From Monoplex corrugatus (Eukaryota; Mollusca; Gastropoda; Littorinimorpha; Ranellidae): a stretch of 64,000 bases of DNA. The stretch is taken from assembly GCA_030674185.1 (NCBI GenBank), contig CM060307.1, positions 45,886,181 through 45,950,180 of the forward strand, written 5' to 3'. Positions within the stretch are counted from its first letter, which is position 1; the number at the start of each line of letters is the position of its first letter. The notes under the pieces were generated by a model. It saw nothing but the letters and a program-made list of their open reading frames with translations, had not been told where the DNA came from and ran no database searches. Made by a program: the position numbers and the translations under genes. Below, one piece after another: positions 11,866 through 22,745 of this stretch.

Positions 11866-12209
11866 CAATATTTCTTTAAAAGGCCAAGGTCATCAGTTCC
11901 ATTTTCCTCCCCCCTCAAATCCCCCCCCCCCCCCCCCCCCGCCGACATACTAAAGCCAATCCTGGACCCTGACTATGCCCTTGAGTGCAAACTGACCACC
12001 TGTGGCATGCATTTTCTGACAAGAGGTGTCAACAAGACGTGACCTGTATGACTGGAAACACCAAGATCAGAGAAATGGTGGGAACAGTACCTGTCCATCA
12101 TCATAAAATGACATATACATCAGCAGACAGTATAGTGGTTTCGCCACCTGAACGGAATGTAACCCCTATCAACTGCCTGAACAAACAGACCAAAGAGACA
12201 TACAGATGT
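11866..12209. other. Spacer with poly-C
   Basis: Contains a run of about 20 C at 11922-11941. No gene recognised. An 89-codon ORF at 11985-12254 has no recognisable motif and runs into a repeat. Confidence 0.5.
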
Positions 12210-12548
12210 AACCCTTTTGACTCCGCACCCTATCCACAAACTGCAAAAACTTAACCCTTTCACTCCCTCACCACATCCACCAGCTTCCTACTCCCTCACC
12301 CTATCTATCAGCTTCCTGCAGAAAGCTGGTGGATAGGGTGAGGGAGTCAAGGGGTCATGTAGGAAGCTGGTGGATAGGGTGAGGGAGTCAAAGGGTTAAG
12401 CTTGCAGGAAACTGGTGGATAGGGGGAGATAGTCAAAGGGTTAGTTTTTTGTTTGAGGAAGGTGGTGGATAGGGTGACGGAGTCATAGGGTTGTTTTTGC
12501 TTTGCCAGCACGATTGAAAATGCAGTATGCTGGTGGACAGTGTGCGGG
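12210..12548. mobile_element. TTAA palindromic element, complex copy
   Basis: Several half-elements: left arms with CCCTTTCACTCCCTCACC, a CTTCCTGCAGAAAGCTGGTG palindrome centre, then three successive right arms each ending close to GAGTCAAAGGGTTA, then a longer outer arm with TTTGCTTTGCCAGCACG. The outer ends are degraded. It looks like repeated self-insertion or local duplication. Confidence 0.75.
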
Positions 12549-12654
12549 GGGGGGGGGGGGGTGTACTTGACGTCCTACGGCAATTCTCATCTTCAGGCCT
12601 TTCAGGTCGCTGCTGCCCGTCAACTCGTTCTCCTCGCGGAACCTATTGTTATCG

Positions 12655-13200
12655 TTATTTTTGTTTAAAGCCCAGCCGACTGCGTAAAGCCTTATCAGGG
12701 CTATAACCATTTCCAAGCATACAAATACTTCAACAGGGGAAAAAAACGGAGAAAGAAAACTACACATATCAATGCATTTGTGCACCTAATCTAAGGATAA
12801 GCCCCTGGCGTTAACTGTTCCGTCCAATTCATCACACAGGGGATTTAAAAAAAAAACTGAATTCAAACTTAAACACAACTAGGTGTACTAAAGCATACTA
12901 TAAATGGGTCTAAATTACCTAAAACTGCTTCTGCACATCACATTTCCTTAGAGCCAAATATGCATTTAATACATGTACCCAATTATCAATCCTAGAGAAA
13001 GTACGCAAGACTTTATCGAATACATACAGGTGATTGAATCAGCAAGGCACAAAATGTCAGGAAGAAATGACAGAAAGCAAAGGAACACAGAAAAGAGAGA
13101 GAGATAGAGAGTGGCAGAAAAGAGGAAATTTATAGCACAGAATTTCCAGAAGGTGGGGATACTATTTATACTGAAAGGGTCTCCAGAATCCCCACGGGGG
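12655..13200. repeat. Dispersed repeat of about 520 bp (copy 1 of 3)
   Basis: Colinear with 44550-45062 and 61600-62125. Shared landmarks in order are GGGCTATAACCATTTC, ACACATATCAATGCAT, AATCTAAGGA, GTCTAAATTACCTAAAA, TACATGTACCCAATTATCAA, GAAATGACAGAAAGCAAAG and TCCCCA(T/C)GG at the end. No coding domain or terminal repeat recognised; class unknown. Confidence 0.8.
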
Positions 13201-13469
13201 ACGGCAGGACCTAAGCTGGAAGGCTACATGTGAACAGATTAAAGATCTCCACTTGGCTCGTGCCATACATGTACACACATCTCATTCTCTCCATTCAATG
13301 AACCATACATTCACAAGCTGTCACAGCTCAACGCTAAAATTTTCAAAGTATAACTTTTCATAATGCCAAAACGTATCATTATGGGGATGACACTTCTCCC
13401 TTATGAAACTATCGAACACAAACACCGTCATCATATGAGTTATGTTATGTAAAAGGAGAAGAGAGGCAC

Positions 13470-13885
13470 AATGCTTCAGACGTTCGCCTGCCAATAATAA
13501 ACTGGAGGTTCCAGGGTTCGTTCACCGTTGAAGTCTCGACTTTTCCCCTCGGTTTGAGAGGAAAATCGAACTGAAAGTCTCATCCTTTGGAAGGGGACGG
13601 AAAAAAATTCGAACGGTGTGCCTTTTAGCCTTTGCACGCCGAAGACCCTACGGCAGTTGAAAATCTTGAAGAGCTGGGCTTTTGCCCGGCTGCTCCGGTA
13701 TTTAACATTGGAGAGATAGGTTCATTTCCCAGTCCTCCTGAAGGCGAATTAGCCTTCCTGCCTTTCTGAAATCTTGGTGCAAAGAAAAAGAAAAGGTGGC
13801 GCTGCACTATGGCGACGCACTTTCAAAGGGGAGAGCAGCCCGAGTTTCACATGGTAAATCCACTGTGACAAAAGAAATAAAGAAA
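13470..13885 (+). mobile_element. tRNA-derived SINE, longer copy of the 1905 family
   Basis: Begins with a tRNA-like head (CTTCAGACGTTCGCCTGCC, then a B-box-like CCAGGGTTCGTTCACC near 13510). It continues with GAGAGGAAAATCGAACTGAA and the body shared with 1905-2160, and ends ATCCACTGTGACAAAAGAAA with an A-rich tail. The B box is imperfect (GTTCGTTC rather than GTTCGAATC). Confidence 0.65.
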
Positions 13886-14039
13886 TGAATATGAATATGA
13901 AAATAAATGACGTAATATGTAGCTTGCACTGGGTCACAGCAACAGGTAGAAGAAAATAGTTAACTGCTCTCCGTCAACATGTAATCATAAAGATGGTTTG
14001 CTACTCAGATTCACAAACATAATCTATTCACCTCTTGTG

Positions 14040-14195
14040 AGCGGTTTACCTTTTATGGCCCAAACTTGATAATAATAGTAATGATAACAATAATAATATA
14101 TAATAATAATAGTAATAATAATGTATAGTAATATAATAGTAATATAATAATAATATAATAATAAAATAATACTAATAATAATGATAATAATAATA

Positions 14196-14243
<48 letters not shown>

Positions 14244-14490
14244 TTAATAATAATAATTATAATAATAACGATATGTATGAGCCAAATCTTGACAAGTCAA
14301 ATTAAAGCGCACTCACGCACCAGACATAAGCATACAATCAACAATACCAGCTTACAGCATCAAACAAAAACAAAACAAAAACAAAAACAATAAAACTACA
14401 AAAACTGAGGGAAAGAGTAGTTGTAGAATTCCTTGTTGGGTAAAGAGGCAGGTTTTTAAACTGGATTTGAAAGCAGAAATACGTTTTATT
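14040..14490 (-). mobile_element. CR1-like LINE 3'-end fragment with (AAT)n
   Basis: After a 200-bp (AAT)n run (14065-14268), AAATCTTGACAAGTCAAAT and AAAGCGC match the 3' tail of the element at 31975-32788. GGTTTTTAAACTGGATTTGA at about 14451 parallels its GGTGAGTTTTGAGAGCGGAC. On the minus strand the (ATT)n is the 3' tail. No ORF left. Confidence 0.5.
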
Positions 14491-14494
14491 TACA

Positions 14495-14775
<281 letters not shown>

Positions 14776-14829
14776 CCACACCACACTACACCACACCACA
14801 GCACTCCTCACAGGGGGGTGGGGGGAAGA

Positions 14830-14916
14830 AGAAAAAAGGAGAGACAGAGAGAGAGACACAGAGAGAGAAGAGAGAGAGAGAGAGAGACAAAGAGAGAGAG
14901 AGAGACAGAGAGAAGA

Positions 14917-14977
<61 letters not shown>

Positions 14978-14980
14978 ATT
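14830..14980. repeat. (GA)n microsatellite
   Basis: Purine tract of GA with occasional C, G and AA interruptions. Confidence 0.95.
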
Positions 14981-15314
14981 TATTACTCCTCCGAGCCAGA
15001 GCCAGTAGAGACCAGTCCTAAAATAAACAACAAAAACGTAACAACAACGAATAGACGTGACTAGAACCATGACTCTAACTTTGTCTGTAGCCAGAGCATA
15101 AGACAGGAGGAGGACGAAGAAGATCACCACAGTCATAGCAGTCAAACTGGCAAATTCAGATGTTGGTGTTTGGGTTCGTAGCACTCGGACAATATCATAT
15201 GCGCTCCACCCAAAATCTGCCAGCAATAACCTGTGCGAAGGTAGTGGTGGTTAGGATTCTGGTCTTCAAACTGGGAGGTCTGGGTTCAAGCCAACTTGAC
15301 TACAACTTGGTGGA
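14981..15314. other. Unannotated spacer
   Basis: No gene seen. The minus-strand 146-codon ORF that spans the (GA)n tract has no recognisable domain. Confidence 0.5.
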
Positions 15315-15486
15315 TTAACCCTTTGACTTCCCGCATCCTGTCCACTAGCATTCTGCATTGTCAACCATGCTAGCAAAGCGAAAACTTAACACTTTGATTC
15401 CTCCACTCTATCCACCAGCTTCCTGAAAACTTAGTCCTTTGATTCCCTCACTCTATCCACCAGTTTCCTGCAGGAAGGATTAAAGC
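15315..15486. mobile_element. TTAA palindromic element, left arms
   Basis: Starts TTAACCCTTTGACTTCCCGC, carries the outer left arm (GCATTGTCAACCATGCTAGC) and two inner left arms, then the GTTTCCTGCAGGAAGG centre. The matching right arms are lost. Confidence 0.75.
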
Positions 15487-15689
15487 TGAGGGATTTCCCG
15501 ATCTCGTAGATCAACATGAGTCCAGACCTGCATGTGCCTGAACCTCATTAGTATGTAACTGAACGTCAAACCAATATCCATGTTAAAAATCCCGTGAACC
15601 AGTCAATGTTTGGTGGCTTACGGAATCACGAAAACATCCAGCATGCGCCCCTAACCCGGAAAACAAAATATGATTGCCTTAATAGCGAG

Positions 15690-15835
15690 TTAAAACAAAC
15701 AAACAAACAAACAAACAAACAAACAAACAAACAAACAAACAAACAAACAAACAAACAGACAATAAAAAAAAATCAAACAAACAAACAAACAGACAATCAA
15801 AAAAAACAAACAATCAAACAAACAAACAAACAAAA
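15690..15835. repeat. (AAAC)n microsatellite
   Basis: CAAA tetranucleotide runs with small breaks. Confidence 0.95.
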
Positions 15836-16250
15836 ACAAGAAGCGACCAACACGCGAAAGCCAGCTGCCCACGAACGAAGACACAACAACAACACAACAA
15901 CAACAACAACAATAAACAATACAACAACAAAACAAGAATAAACATATTTTCCTCATAGCTTGCTCTATCTGACAAAAGTCAGTTTTTTCTCGCGTATAGC
16001 TACAATTTAGGCTACCACGCTCAAGTACAAGACAGTGCCACTCTGACAAGGGTACCAGCCAGATTGACAAGTGTACCAGGGAGACCTAGGTGCCATCAAT
16101 CACCACCTGGAATGTCTCTGGCCCATTTCTGGTTTTATTTTCATCGTAGAAAATCGTACACGCTTTGTATTACCTGCAGCACCGACAGTTAACATTCTTT
16201 AGAAAGGAAAAAACAAGAACATTAAGATACTAAACCGTTGGCGTTGTGCA
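15836..16250. other. Unannotated spacer
   Basis: Short (AAC)n stretch at 15886-15911; otherwise nothing recognised. Confidence 0.5.
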
Positions 16251-16365
16251 GGAAGGAGGGGGGCGAGGGGCTAGAGGGGAGGCCATGCCAGCAAACGCTT
16301 AAGAAGGGGGAGGGAGGAGGTGAGGGAGAAAGAGGGGTGGGGTCGGGGTGGGGGGTGGACGAGAC
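16251..16365. promoter_or_regulatory. G-rich tract upstream of the TATA box
   Basis: Many runs of three to six G on the plus strand, with GGGGCGAGGGG and GGGGTGGGGTCGGGGTGGGG. It lies about 220-335 bp upstream of the TATA box. Such tracts can bind Sp/KLF factors or fold as G-quadruplexes; a promoter role here is inference from position. Confidence 0.4.
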
Positions 16366-16585
16366 AGTCATCCTTTTTGAGACTGCTGGCTGACACGCCT
16401 AATTCCGTCGCTAAAAACAGTAGTCTGGTGAAGTGAGGTGTGTCATACATCACGCTTGTTGACAAAAAGCAGCAGCAGGGGAGCACAATAACTTCTGTCT
16501 CCTCAGCCAGCCCAGACCCTGGCTCCATAGTCACGACCCGTTCGTGCAGACAACGCCCACCTGCGGGTGTAGAGGGACACGCTGC

Positions 16586-16593
16586 TATAAAAG
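16586..16593 (+). promoter_or_regulatory. TATA box (TATAAAAG)
   Basis: An exact TATAAAAG in a moderately GC-rich stretch (GCTGCTATAAAAGTCCAGG). The expected start is about 16613-16622. A strong splice donor lies about 180 bp downstream with no ATG in between, which fits a noncoding leader exon. Confidence 0.6.
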
Positions 16594-16614
16594 TCCAGGA
16601 CAGCCTCACAGCCT

Positions 16615-16772
16615 CCGACACCCCGCCTCTATAGACCGCAAGCTGCTGCCTCCTAGTGAAGACCCCCGGCCCTCCACCAAAGACTACCTAACGCTGCCTT
16701 CGTCAGACTTCTTCCTGCACTTCCTCCTGCAGTTCTGTCACTTCGCATCTTTGAACTTTTTTTTGTGTGTGG
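16615..16772 (+). other. Candidate noncoding leader exon
   Basis: From the expected start below the TATA box to the donor GG|GTGAGTAT at 16773. C-rich, without any ATG, so it would be pure 5' UTR. The next good acceptor followed by an ATG ORF that I recognise is at 23866. The link between the two is inference; the transcription start is approximate. Confidence 0.45.
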
Positions 16773-17132
16773 GTGAGTATCCTTTTCTCTCTACTGGAAC
16801 TAAGAACAAATTTCTTACCACGTGATTTGCACGCTTTCAAGTCATGATCGGTGGCTAGTGTATGTCCGTTGTATTCTCCTTGTTGTCTGCTGAATAGGTA
16901 TTGCTGATAGTTTGATTTTCATTTTTCTGGTTTGGTTGGTTTATTTATTGTATGGTTGTTTTCTTTTTATTTGGTATGTTATCACTTTTTTATGCACAGA
17001 TAAATCATACCCACCAGTTAAGAGGAAAACTTGATCTCCTTCAAAAAACGTGAACATTTGTAGATCCACTCGCTGTTGTACGGTCACATCAAATACATAA
17101 CTATGTCTGTTCAGACCATTCTTCTGACCGGG

Positions 17133-17450
17133 TAGGCTGGTTCTTTTGTTTGAGCCGTGGACTCAGGATCTGATATCTTGAGTTCAGTCCCAGCTTGTAA
17201 CATTTAACAATCGCCTGTTCGCTGCCCATTCGATTGTTTCCATCATTATGGTGCTGTCAGCTCAGTGCTTAAAGGGTCTTTCCCTCCCCTCTCCCCCTTT
17301 CTGCTCCTCAGTTCAAGCTTGACCTTGCCAGCGCTTAGCGTTCTGCGCAGGCTCTGGGAGTCTGCCAGATAATTGTTGGTTGACTTGGGTTGAGCACATG
17401 TGGAACTGAATGAACTCCTCTTGAGCAGACTCCAAACTGCAGTTCGTCTG
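17133..17450 (+). mobile_element. tRNA-Leu-derived SINE (copy 2)
   Basis: Head with TGAGCCGTGGACTCAGGATC and GAGTTCAGTCCCAGC, then the shared body. At the site where copy 3 is interrupted this copy reads ACATTTAACAATC, keeping an empty TTAA. Confidence 0.75.
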
Positions 17451-17765
17451 ACCTGATTATGGCATTGCTTATTCAGCCGTCAAGCGTGGCCACACTTGAT
17501 GTGGTTAGTCCCGTGGTCTGGATAAAGGATTGTTTCTGTACACGATCGTCTTCACTGCTCCAAAAGTAGTTCTTCTAGCTTTAGTCTCTGAGTCCGCTGC
17601 TCACTTCTTTCTTCCTCTGGACACTGGTCAAAAGCTCACACCCTGCTTTGGAGTTGAGGTCCTGTCTGGCATGGACTATGGCTTTGCTATAGCTTGGGCA
17701 CTTCTCTTGTTTTTAATGGCATGTTGTATGGAATGTGGAATGTGAATGCACGGCTTCCTTTTGTC

Positions 17766-17823
17766 TCTACCTGTCTGTCTGTCTGTCTGTTTGACTGTCT
17801 GTCTATCTGTCTGTCTGTCTGCC

Positions 17824-17857
<34 letters not shown>

Positions 17858-17865
17858 CTCTCTCT
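17766..17865. repeat. (TCTG)n microsatellite
   Basis: TGTC tetranucleotide runs ending in CTCTCTCC. Confidence 0.95.
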
Positions 17866-18204
17866 CTCTTTTGTTGTGTTCAGTAGGGAATGTGTATTTG
17901 TGTGGATATTCAACGAAGATGTTTATTTCTGAAGAATCTATTTAGTGACAAGGACCTGTTTTTGCCTAGGAATATAATTATTCTTGGATTCAAAATTCAA
18001 AGAATGGAAAAGTTTGGGCTTTTCATTCAAATACATGGAGATGAATAGTTCATTGTTTCCACGTATCAACAGAGACACCCAGAGTTTGTGCTTTATTTTA
18101 ACTTTAGACGAATGAACATTTCCTACAGTAGAAAGATAAAACAGATGAGAAGGTCGAACGTCGATACTACGGATGACACGTGATTTGTTAAACTCCTTGA
18201 CCTC

Positions 18205-18400
18205 AGAGAAAGAGAGAGAGAGAGAGAAGACAGACAGACAGACAGACAGAGACAGAGAAGAGACAGAGACAGAGACAGAGAGACAGAAAGAGAGAGAGAG
18301 ATAAACAGACAGACAGAGAAAGAGTGAGAGAGAGACAGAGAGAGAGAGAGAGGGAGCGAGAGTGGTTAGGACAGAGAGACAGACAGAAAGACAGAGAGAA
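18205..18400. repeat. (GA)n/(GACA)n microsatellite
   Basis: Mixed GA and GACA runs; the Ser-Leu-Cys ORFs on the minus strand are translations of it. Confidence 0.95.
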
Positions 18401-18557
18401 AAAATTATCAAAATGTACATAAAAAAAAAAAAAATTCAATGTCATTATGTATTTGAAAAACCAGTTTAATAATGTGATGTATCCCTGTAACTGCATTGTT
18501 TAATGAATCTTATGAATCTTATTCAAACTGGTCATGCCTTTATAAAAGGTAATGATA

Positions 18558-18559
18558 GC

Positions 18560-18629
<70 letters not shown>
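18558..18629. repeat. (GA)n microsatellite
   Basis: Pure (GA)n of about 70 bp. Confidence 0.97.
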
Positions 18630-18750
18630 ACTCCTTGACTTCTGTGACTGACTATAAAGATGAATGTTAAAGTTAACATACATTCTCTCAGACATCGGTG
18701 CCAGCTCGGCATTTTTGTGGATAAGGACCCAAAGATGTCACTGTGATGAC

Positions 18751-18862
18751 TCTGCAGGAAGCTGGTGGATAGGGTGAGGGAGTCAAAGGGTTAATTTTTT
18801 GTTTTGCTAGCGTGGTTGACAATGCAGGACGCTGGTGGATAGGACGGGAGTCAAAGGGTTAA
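18751..18862. mobile_element. TTAA palindromic element, right half
   Basis: Starts at the palindrome centre (CTGCAGGAAGCTGGTG), passes GAGTCAAAGGGTTAA, then the outer arm with GCTAGCGTGGTTGACAATGC, and ends GGAGTCAAAGGGTTAA at 18862. The left half is absent. Confidence 0.8.
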
Positions 18863-19479
18863 GGCTTTGAATTCTCTTTCTGCTGCTCAACTCCAGGTGT
18901 TCTCAGGTATTTCCGTATTCGGCTTTTACCACTGTACATCAGTGAGCATCTTACAATGGCTGTGGAAATCCATGACATACAACAGTGTTGGTTTCTTCTG
19001 TTGCTGTTTCTGTAACAATGTCTCTTTTTCTCTCTGACCCCCCCCCCCCCCCCCCCCTTAAGCCCGTGGGACTGTATTTTGCCCTTTGCTCAACACCCAA
19101 CTGTTCATGGACCAGTGGATCTCTCTCTGTCAGGTCTCTGCCCTTCGACTTGACCATCTTTAGTGGCCCTAACAAAAGGCAAAGCCACAACAAGTATAGG
19201 TTTAGGGTCCGTGAGGTTCACGACTTCCCCCATCCAGGACAAGATGGCGAGTTGGTGGCACCTGTTTTACAGGTGATCTGCAATGTGTGACAAAAGCTTT
19301 CTATGTGCATAAACAATTTCTGAATTTTCATTCAAAACCGAAACATGTGTGACCCCTGTGTTCAAGTAAACAGAAATCAGAAACACATGAAAATAGAATC
19401 AGAACGCGTATTCAATGCAGCAAGACAAGACAGGCTCAAATTTAAGGGCAACCGATCTTTGTCAAGCGTAAACGTAAGA

Positions 19480-19612
19480 CCAAAAAACAAACAAACAAAC
19501 AACAAACAAACAAACAAACAAACAAACAAACAACAAACAAACAACAAACAAACAAACAAACAACAAACAAACAACAAACAAACAAACAAACGAACAACAA
19601 ATAAATACAAAA
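19480..19612. repeat. (AAAC)n microsatellite
   Basis: CAAA runs with periodic CAACAAA interruptions. Confidence 0.95.
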
Positions 19613-19795
19613 ATTAGGAGAAAAAGATCAAAACTTCCGTGCTTCTTCGTCCAGTAGGGAAAAAAAGACTGAAATGAAATTCAAAACCATCCCATTTGTT
19701 CAGATGAGGTTAATATGTAACTGATAATTATGGGAGGGTGTGAATGCTGTCACTACTTGGGAACTGCACAGTAACTTCTATTACTTGCAACATTC

Positions 19796-20167
19796 TATCA
19801 GATCACAGCTTCATCAGAGGCCATCGAGACAGCAAGGACATAAGGTTGAAATCAGATCACAGCTTCATCAGAGGCCATCGAGAAAGGAGGACATAGGTTG
19901 AAATCAGATCACAGCTTCATCAGAGGCCATCGAGACAGCAAGGACATAGATTGAAATCAGATCACAGCTTCATCAGAGGCCATCGAGAAAGGAGGACATA
20001 GGTTGAAATCAGATCACAGCTTCATCAGAGGCCATCGAGAAAGGAGGACATAAGGTTGAAATCAGATCACAGCTTCATCAGAGGCCATCGAGACAGCGAG
20101 GACATAGGTTGAAATCAGATCACAGCTTCATCAGAGGCCATCGAGACAGCGAGGACATAAGGTTGAA
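19796..20167. repeat. 54-bp tandem repeat, about 7 copies
   Basis: The unit starts ATCAGATCACAGCTTCATCA and continues GAGGCCATCGAGACAGC with AAGGACATAAGGTTGAA. Two unit forms alternate: one with GACAGC(A/G)AGG, one shortened to GAAAGGAGG. Confidence 0.95.
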
Positions 20168-20654
20168 AGATATCAAGATACCTCTATGCCATTGCTTTGT
20201 TTGGACAAGGCCCAGAGCCACGTCACTGCCCCCTGTCATACCGCTAGCTCCCGACGTATAACAGATCCACCACCTCATGGAGGTGTTTAGTCACTGCAGC
20301 TATGGGCAAAACTCTTGTTTGTTCTGTGACTTGTCTTTGTCCTTCATGATGGCGTGCAGGAATTGTGATTTCGCACAGAATCAGTTTTGTTTATTACCTA
20401 AGCATGTATCCACAACTGTCTATGACATTGGTCCAAGTGACTGTTTTGCGTGGGTCTGGAGCATACATTTATGAGAGGTCGTCGCTTTGTAGTACATTCG
20501 GGAGAGATCATCCTTTTGCTGTGTAACTAAAAGAGATTGTGCTTCTGTACTCATTCGAGAAGGAATGTCCCCTTGCAGCACATCCAGAAAAGATCGTTCT
20601 TTAGCTGTTGTATTCAGTTTAGACGAGAACAACAGATCACAATGTTCATGTGCA

Positions 20655-20745
20655 AATAGCAGATGACTGAGCACATGATCATAGATGACTGAGCACATGA
20701 TCATAGATGACTGAGCACATGATCATAGATTGGACTGAGCACATG
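20655..20745. repeat. 22-bp tandem repeat, about 4 copies
   Basis: Unit GATGACTGAGCACATGATCA plus two bases. Confidence 0.9.
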
Positions 20746-21163
20746 ATCATATTTACATAACGATAGAAACCTCTGGAGAAATTATCATGAAACTAGTGTG
20801 TGACTTGGTAGATATTCCCTTTGCAAGTATTCTCAGGAGATATTCTACCATTGCTGCTGAACATTCAGAAGAGACTGACTCTGGCCTTCCCCTGTGTATC
20901 AGTAGATGTCTGTCCTTTCGGTATTATAATGCTTTTTGAAAAATTCTGGCTTTGTTCTTAAGAAGGAAAGTCCATGTGGATTTATTCTAAGCCCATGACA
21001 GATTATGCTCTTGGCACTATGACATTGCTAGAGATAGAAACATAATCGTCCCTCTGCCGCCGTACCAGAACAGCTCGTTCCTTTTTCTGTATTTTGGGGA
21101 AATATTGAACAGACTTTGTGTGCTGTCCTTATATTGTCCATCTTCTAAAGTACTGCACTTTCA

Positions 21164-22112
21164 TTGTTATTGTCCTTTTCTACTGTCCCTTCCTTGTTAT
21201 TGTCCTTTTCTACTGTCCCTTCCTTATTGTCCTTTTCTACTGTCCCTTCCTTATTGTCCTTTTCTACTGTCCCTTCCTTATTGTCCTTTTCTACTGTCCC
21301 TTCCTTATTGTCCTTTTCTACTGTCCCTTCCTTATTGTCCTTTTCTACTGTCCCTTCCTTATTGTCCTTTCTACTGTCCCTTCCTTATTGTCCTTTCTAC
21401 TGTCCCTTCCTTGTTATTGTCCTTTCTAAACACTATCCCTTCCTTGTTATTGTCCTTTCTAACACTATCCCTTCCTTGTTATTGTCCTTTCTAAACACTA
21501 TCCCTTCCTTGTTATTAGTCCGTTCTACACACTATCCCTTCCTTGTTATTGTCCGTTCTAAACACTATCCCTTCCTTGTTATTGTCCATTCTAAACACTA
21601 TCCCTTCCTTGTTATTGTCCGTTCTACACACTATCCCTTCCTTGTTATTGTCCTTTCTACACACTATCCCTTCCTTGTTATTGTCCTTCTACACACTATC
21701 CCTTCCTTGTTATTGTCCGTTCTACACACTATCCCTTCCTTGTTATTGTCCGTTCTACACACTATCCCTTCCTTGTTATTGTCCGTTCTACACACTATCC
21801 CTTCCTTGTTATTGTCCTTTCTACACACTATCCCTTCCTTGTTATTGTCCGTTCTAAACACTATCCCTTCCTTGTTATTGTCCGTTCTACACACTATCCC
21901 TTCCTTGTTATTGTCCGTTCTACACACTATCCCTTCCTTGTTATTGTCCTTTCTACACACTATCCCTTCCTTGTTATTGTCCGTTCTAAACACTATCCCT
22001 TCCTTGTTATTGTCCGTTCTAAACACTATCCCTTCCTTGTTATTGTCCGTTCTAAACACTATCCCTTCCTTGTTATTGTCCGTTCTAAACACTATCCCTT
22101 CCTTGTTATTGT
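21164..22112. repeat. Pyrimidine-rich minisatellite with 27-bp and 33-bp units
   Basis: The first part (21164-21420) has a unit of about 27 bp (CCTTATTGTCCTTTTCTACT). From about 21420 the unit is about 33 bp (CTTCCTTGTTATTGTCCGTT followed by CTACACACTATCC or CTAAACACTATCC). It is in frame on the plus strand for 316 codons, but the protein is only a repeat translation. Confidence 0.95.
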
Positions 22113-22117
22113 AACAT

Positions 22118-22745
22118 GGGCTGGTTGGTTCTTTTGACAGAGCTGTGGACTCAAGATCTATTATGTCGGGTTCCATCCCAACCTGTATCATTAACCTTTT
22201 GACTCCTGCACCTTGTCTACCAGCATCCTGCATTGTCAACCATGCTAGCAAAGCAAAAACTTAACCCTTTGACTCCCTCACCCTGTCCACCAGCATCCTG
22301 CATTGTCAACCATGCTAGCAAAGCAAAAACTTAACCCTTTGACTCCCTCACCCTGTCCACCAGCATCCTGTATTATCAACCATGCTCGCAAAACAAAAAC
22401 TTAACCCTTTGACTCACTCACTTCTGGGAGCTGGTGGATAGAGTGAGGGCGTCAAAAGGTTAAGTTTTTGCTTTACGATCATGGTTGACAATGCAGAATG
22501 CTGATGGACAGGGTGCGGGAGTCAAAGGGTTAAAACTGGCCTACCTGCTGCCAATCTTAATGTTTCCATCAATCTGGCGGTCAGCTTACTGTTTCATAGG
22601 TCCCTCCCCTCCCCATTTCAAGACCTTGCCAGTGCGTATGGTTTTGGAAAGGGTCAAGGGATCAGCCAGATAATTGTTGGTAGCTTTGGATGGAGCGCAT
22701 ACAGAATTGTCCGAGTGCGATGAATCCCTATTGAATATACTCCAC
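22118..22745 (+). mobile_element. tRNA-Leu-derived SINE (copy 3), interrupted
   Basis: Head at 22118-22190 (TTTTGACAGAGCTGTGGACT, CAAGATC, GGGTTCCATCCC). Body resumes at 22534-22745 (CTGGCCTACC, TTTCCATCAATCTGGCGGTC, CCTTGCCAG). The intervening 343 bp is a TTAA palindromic element. Confidence 0.8.
22191..22533. mobile_element. TTAA palindromic element inserted in a SINE
   Basis: Bounded by TTAA at 22191-22194 and 22530-22533. Left ends read TTAACCTTTTGACTCC, then TTAACCCTTTGACTCC twice; right ends read GGGCGTCAAAAGGTTAA and GGGAGTCAAAGGGTTAA. Three left outer arms with CAACCATGCTAGCAAAGC face one right arm with ATGGTTGACAATGC. The inner core is shortened. Confidence 0.85.

Noticed and set aside
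18951..19193. 80-codon minus-strand ORF near a poly-C run
   Set aside because: No recognisable domain; the frame crosses a homopolymer, so it is unlikely to be a gene.
19796..20167. CRISPR-like array of regular repeats
   Set aside because: Units are contiguous tandem repeats without unique spacers, and the context is a eukaryotic genome. The same applies to the arrays at 4331, 33190 and 9695.
21164..22114. 316-codon ORF with PSLLLS repeats
   Set aside because: A 33-bp tandem repeat that is a multiple of three; no start context, domain or splice sites, and open frames exist on both strands.
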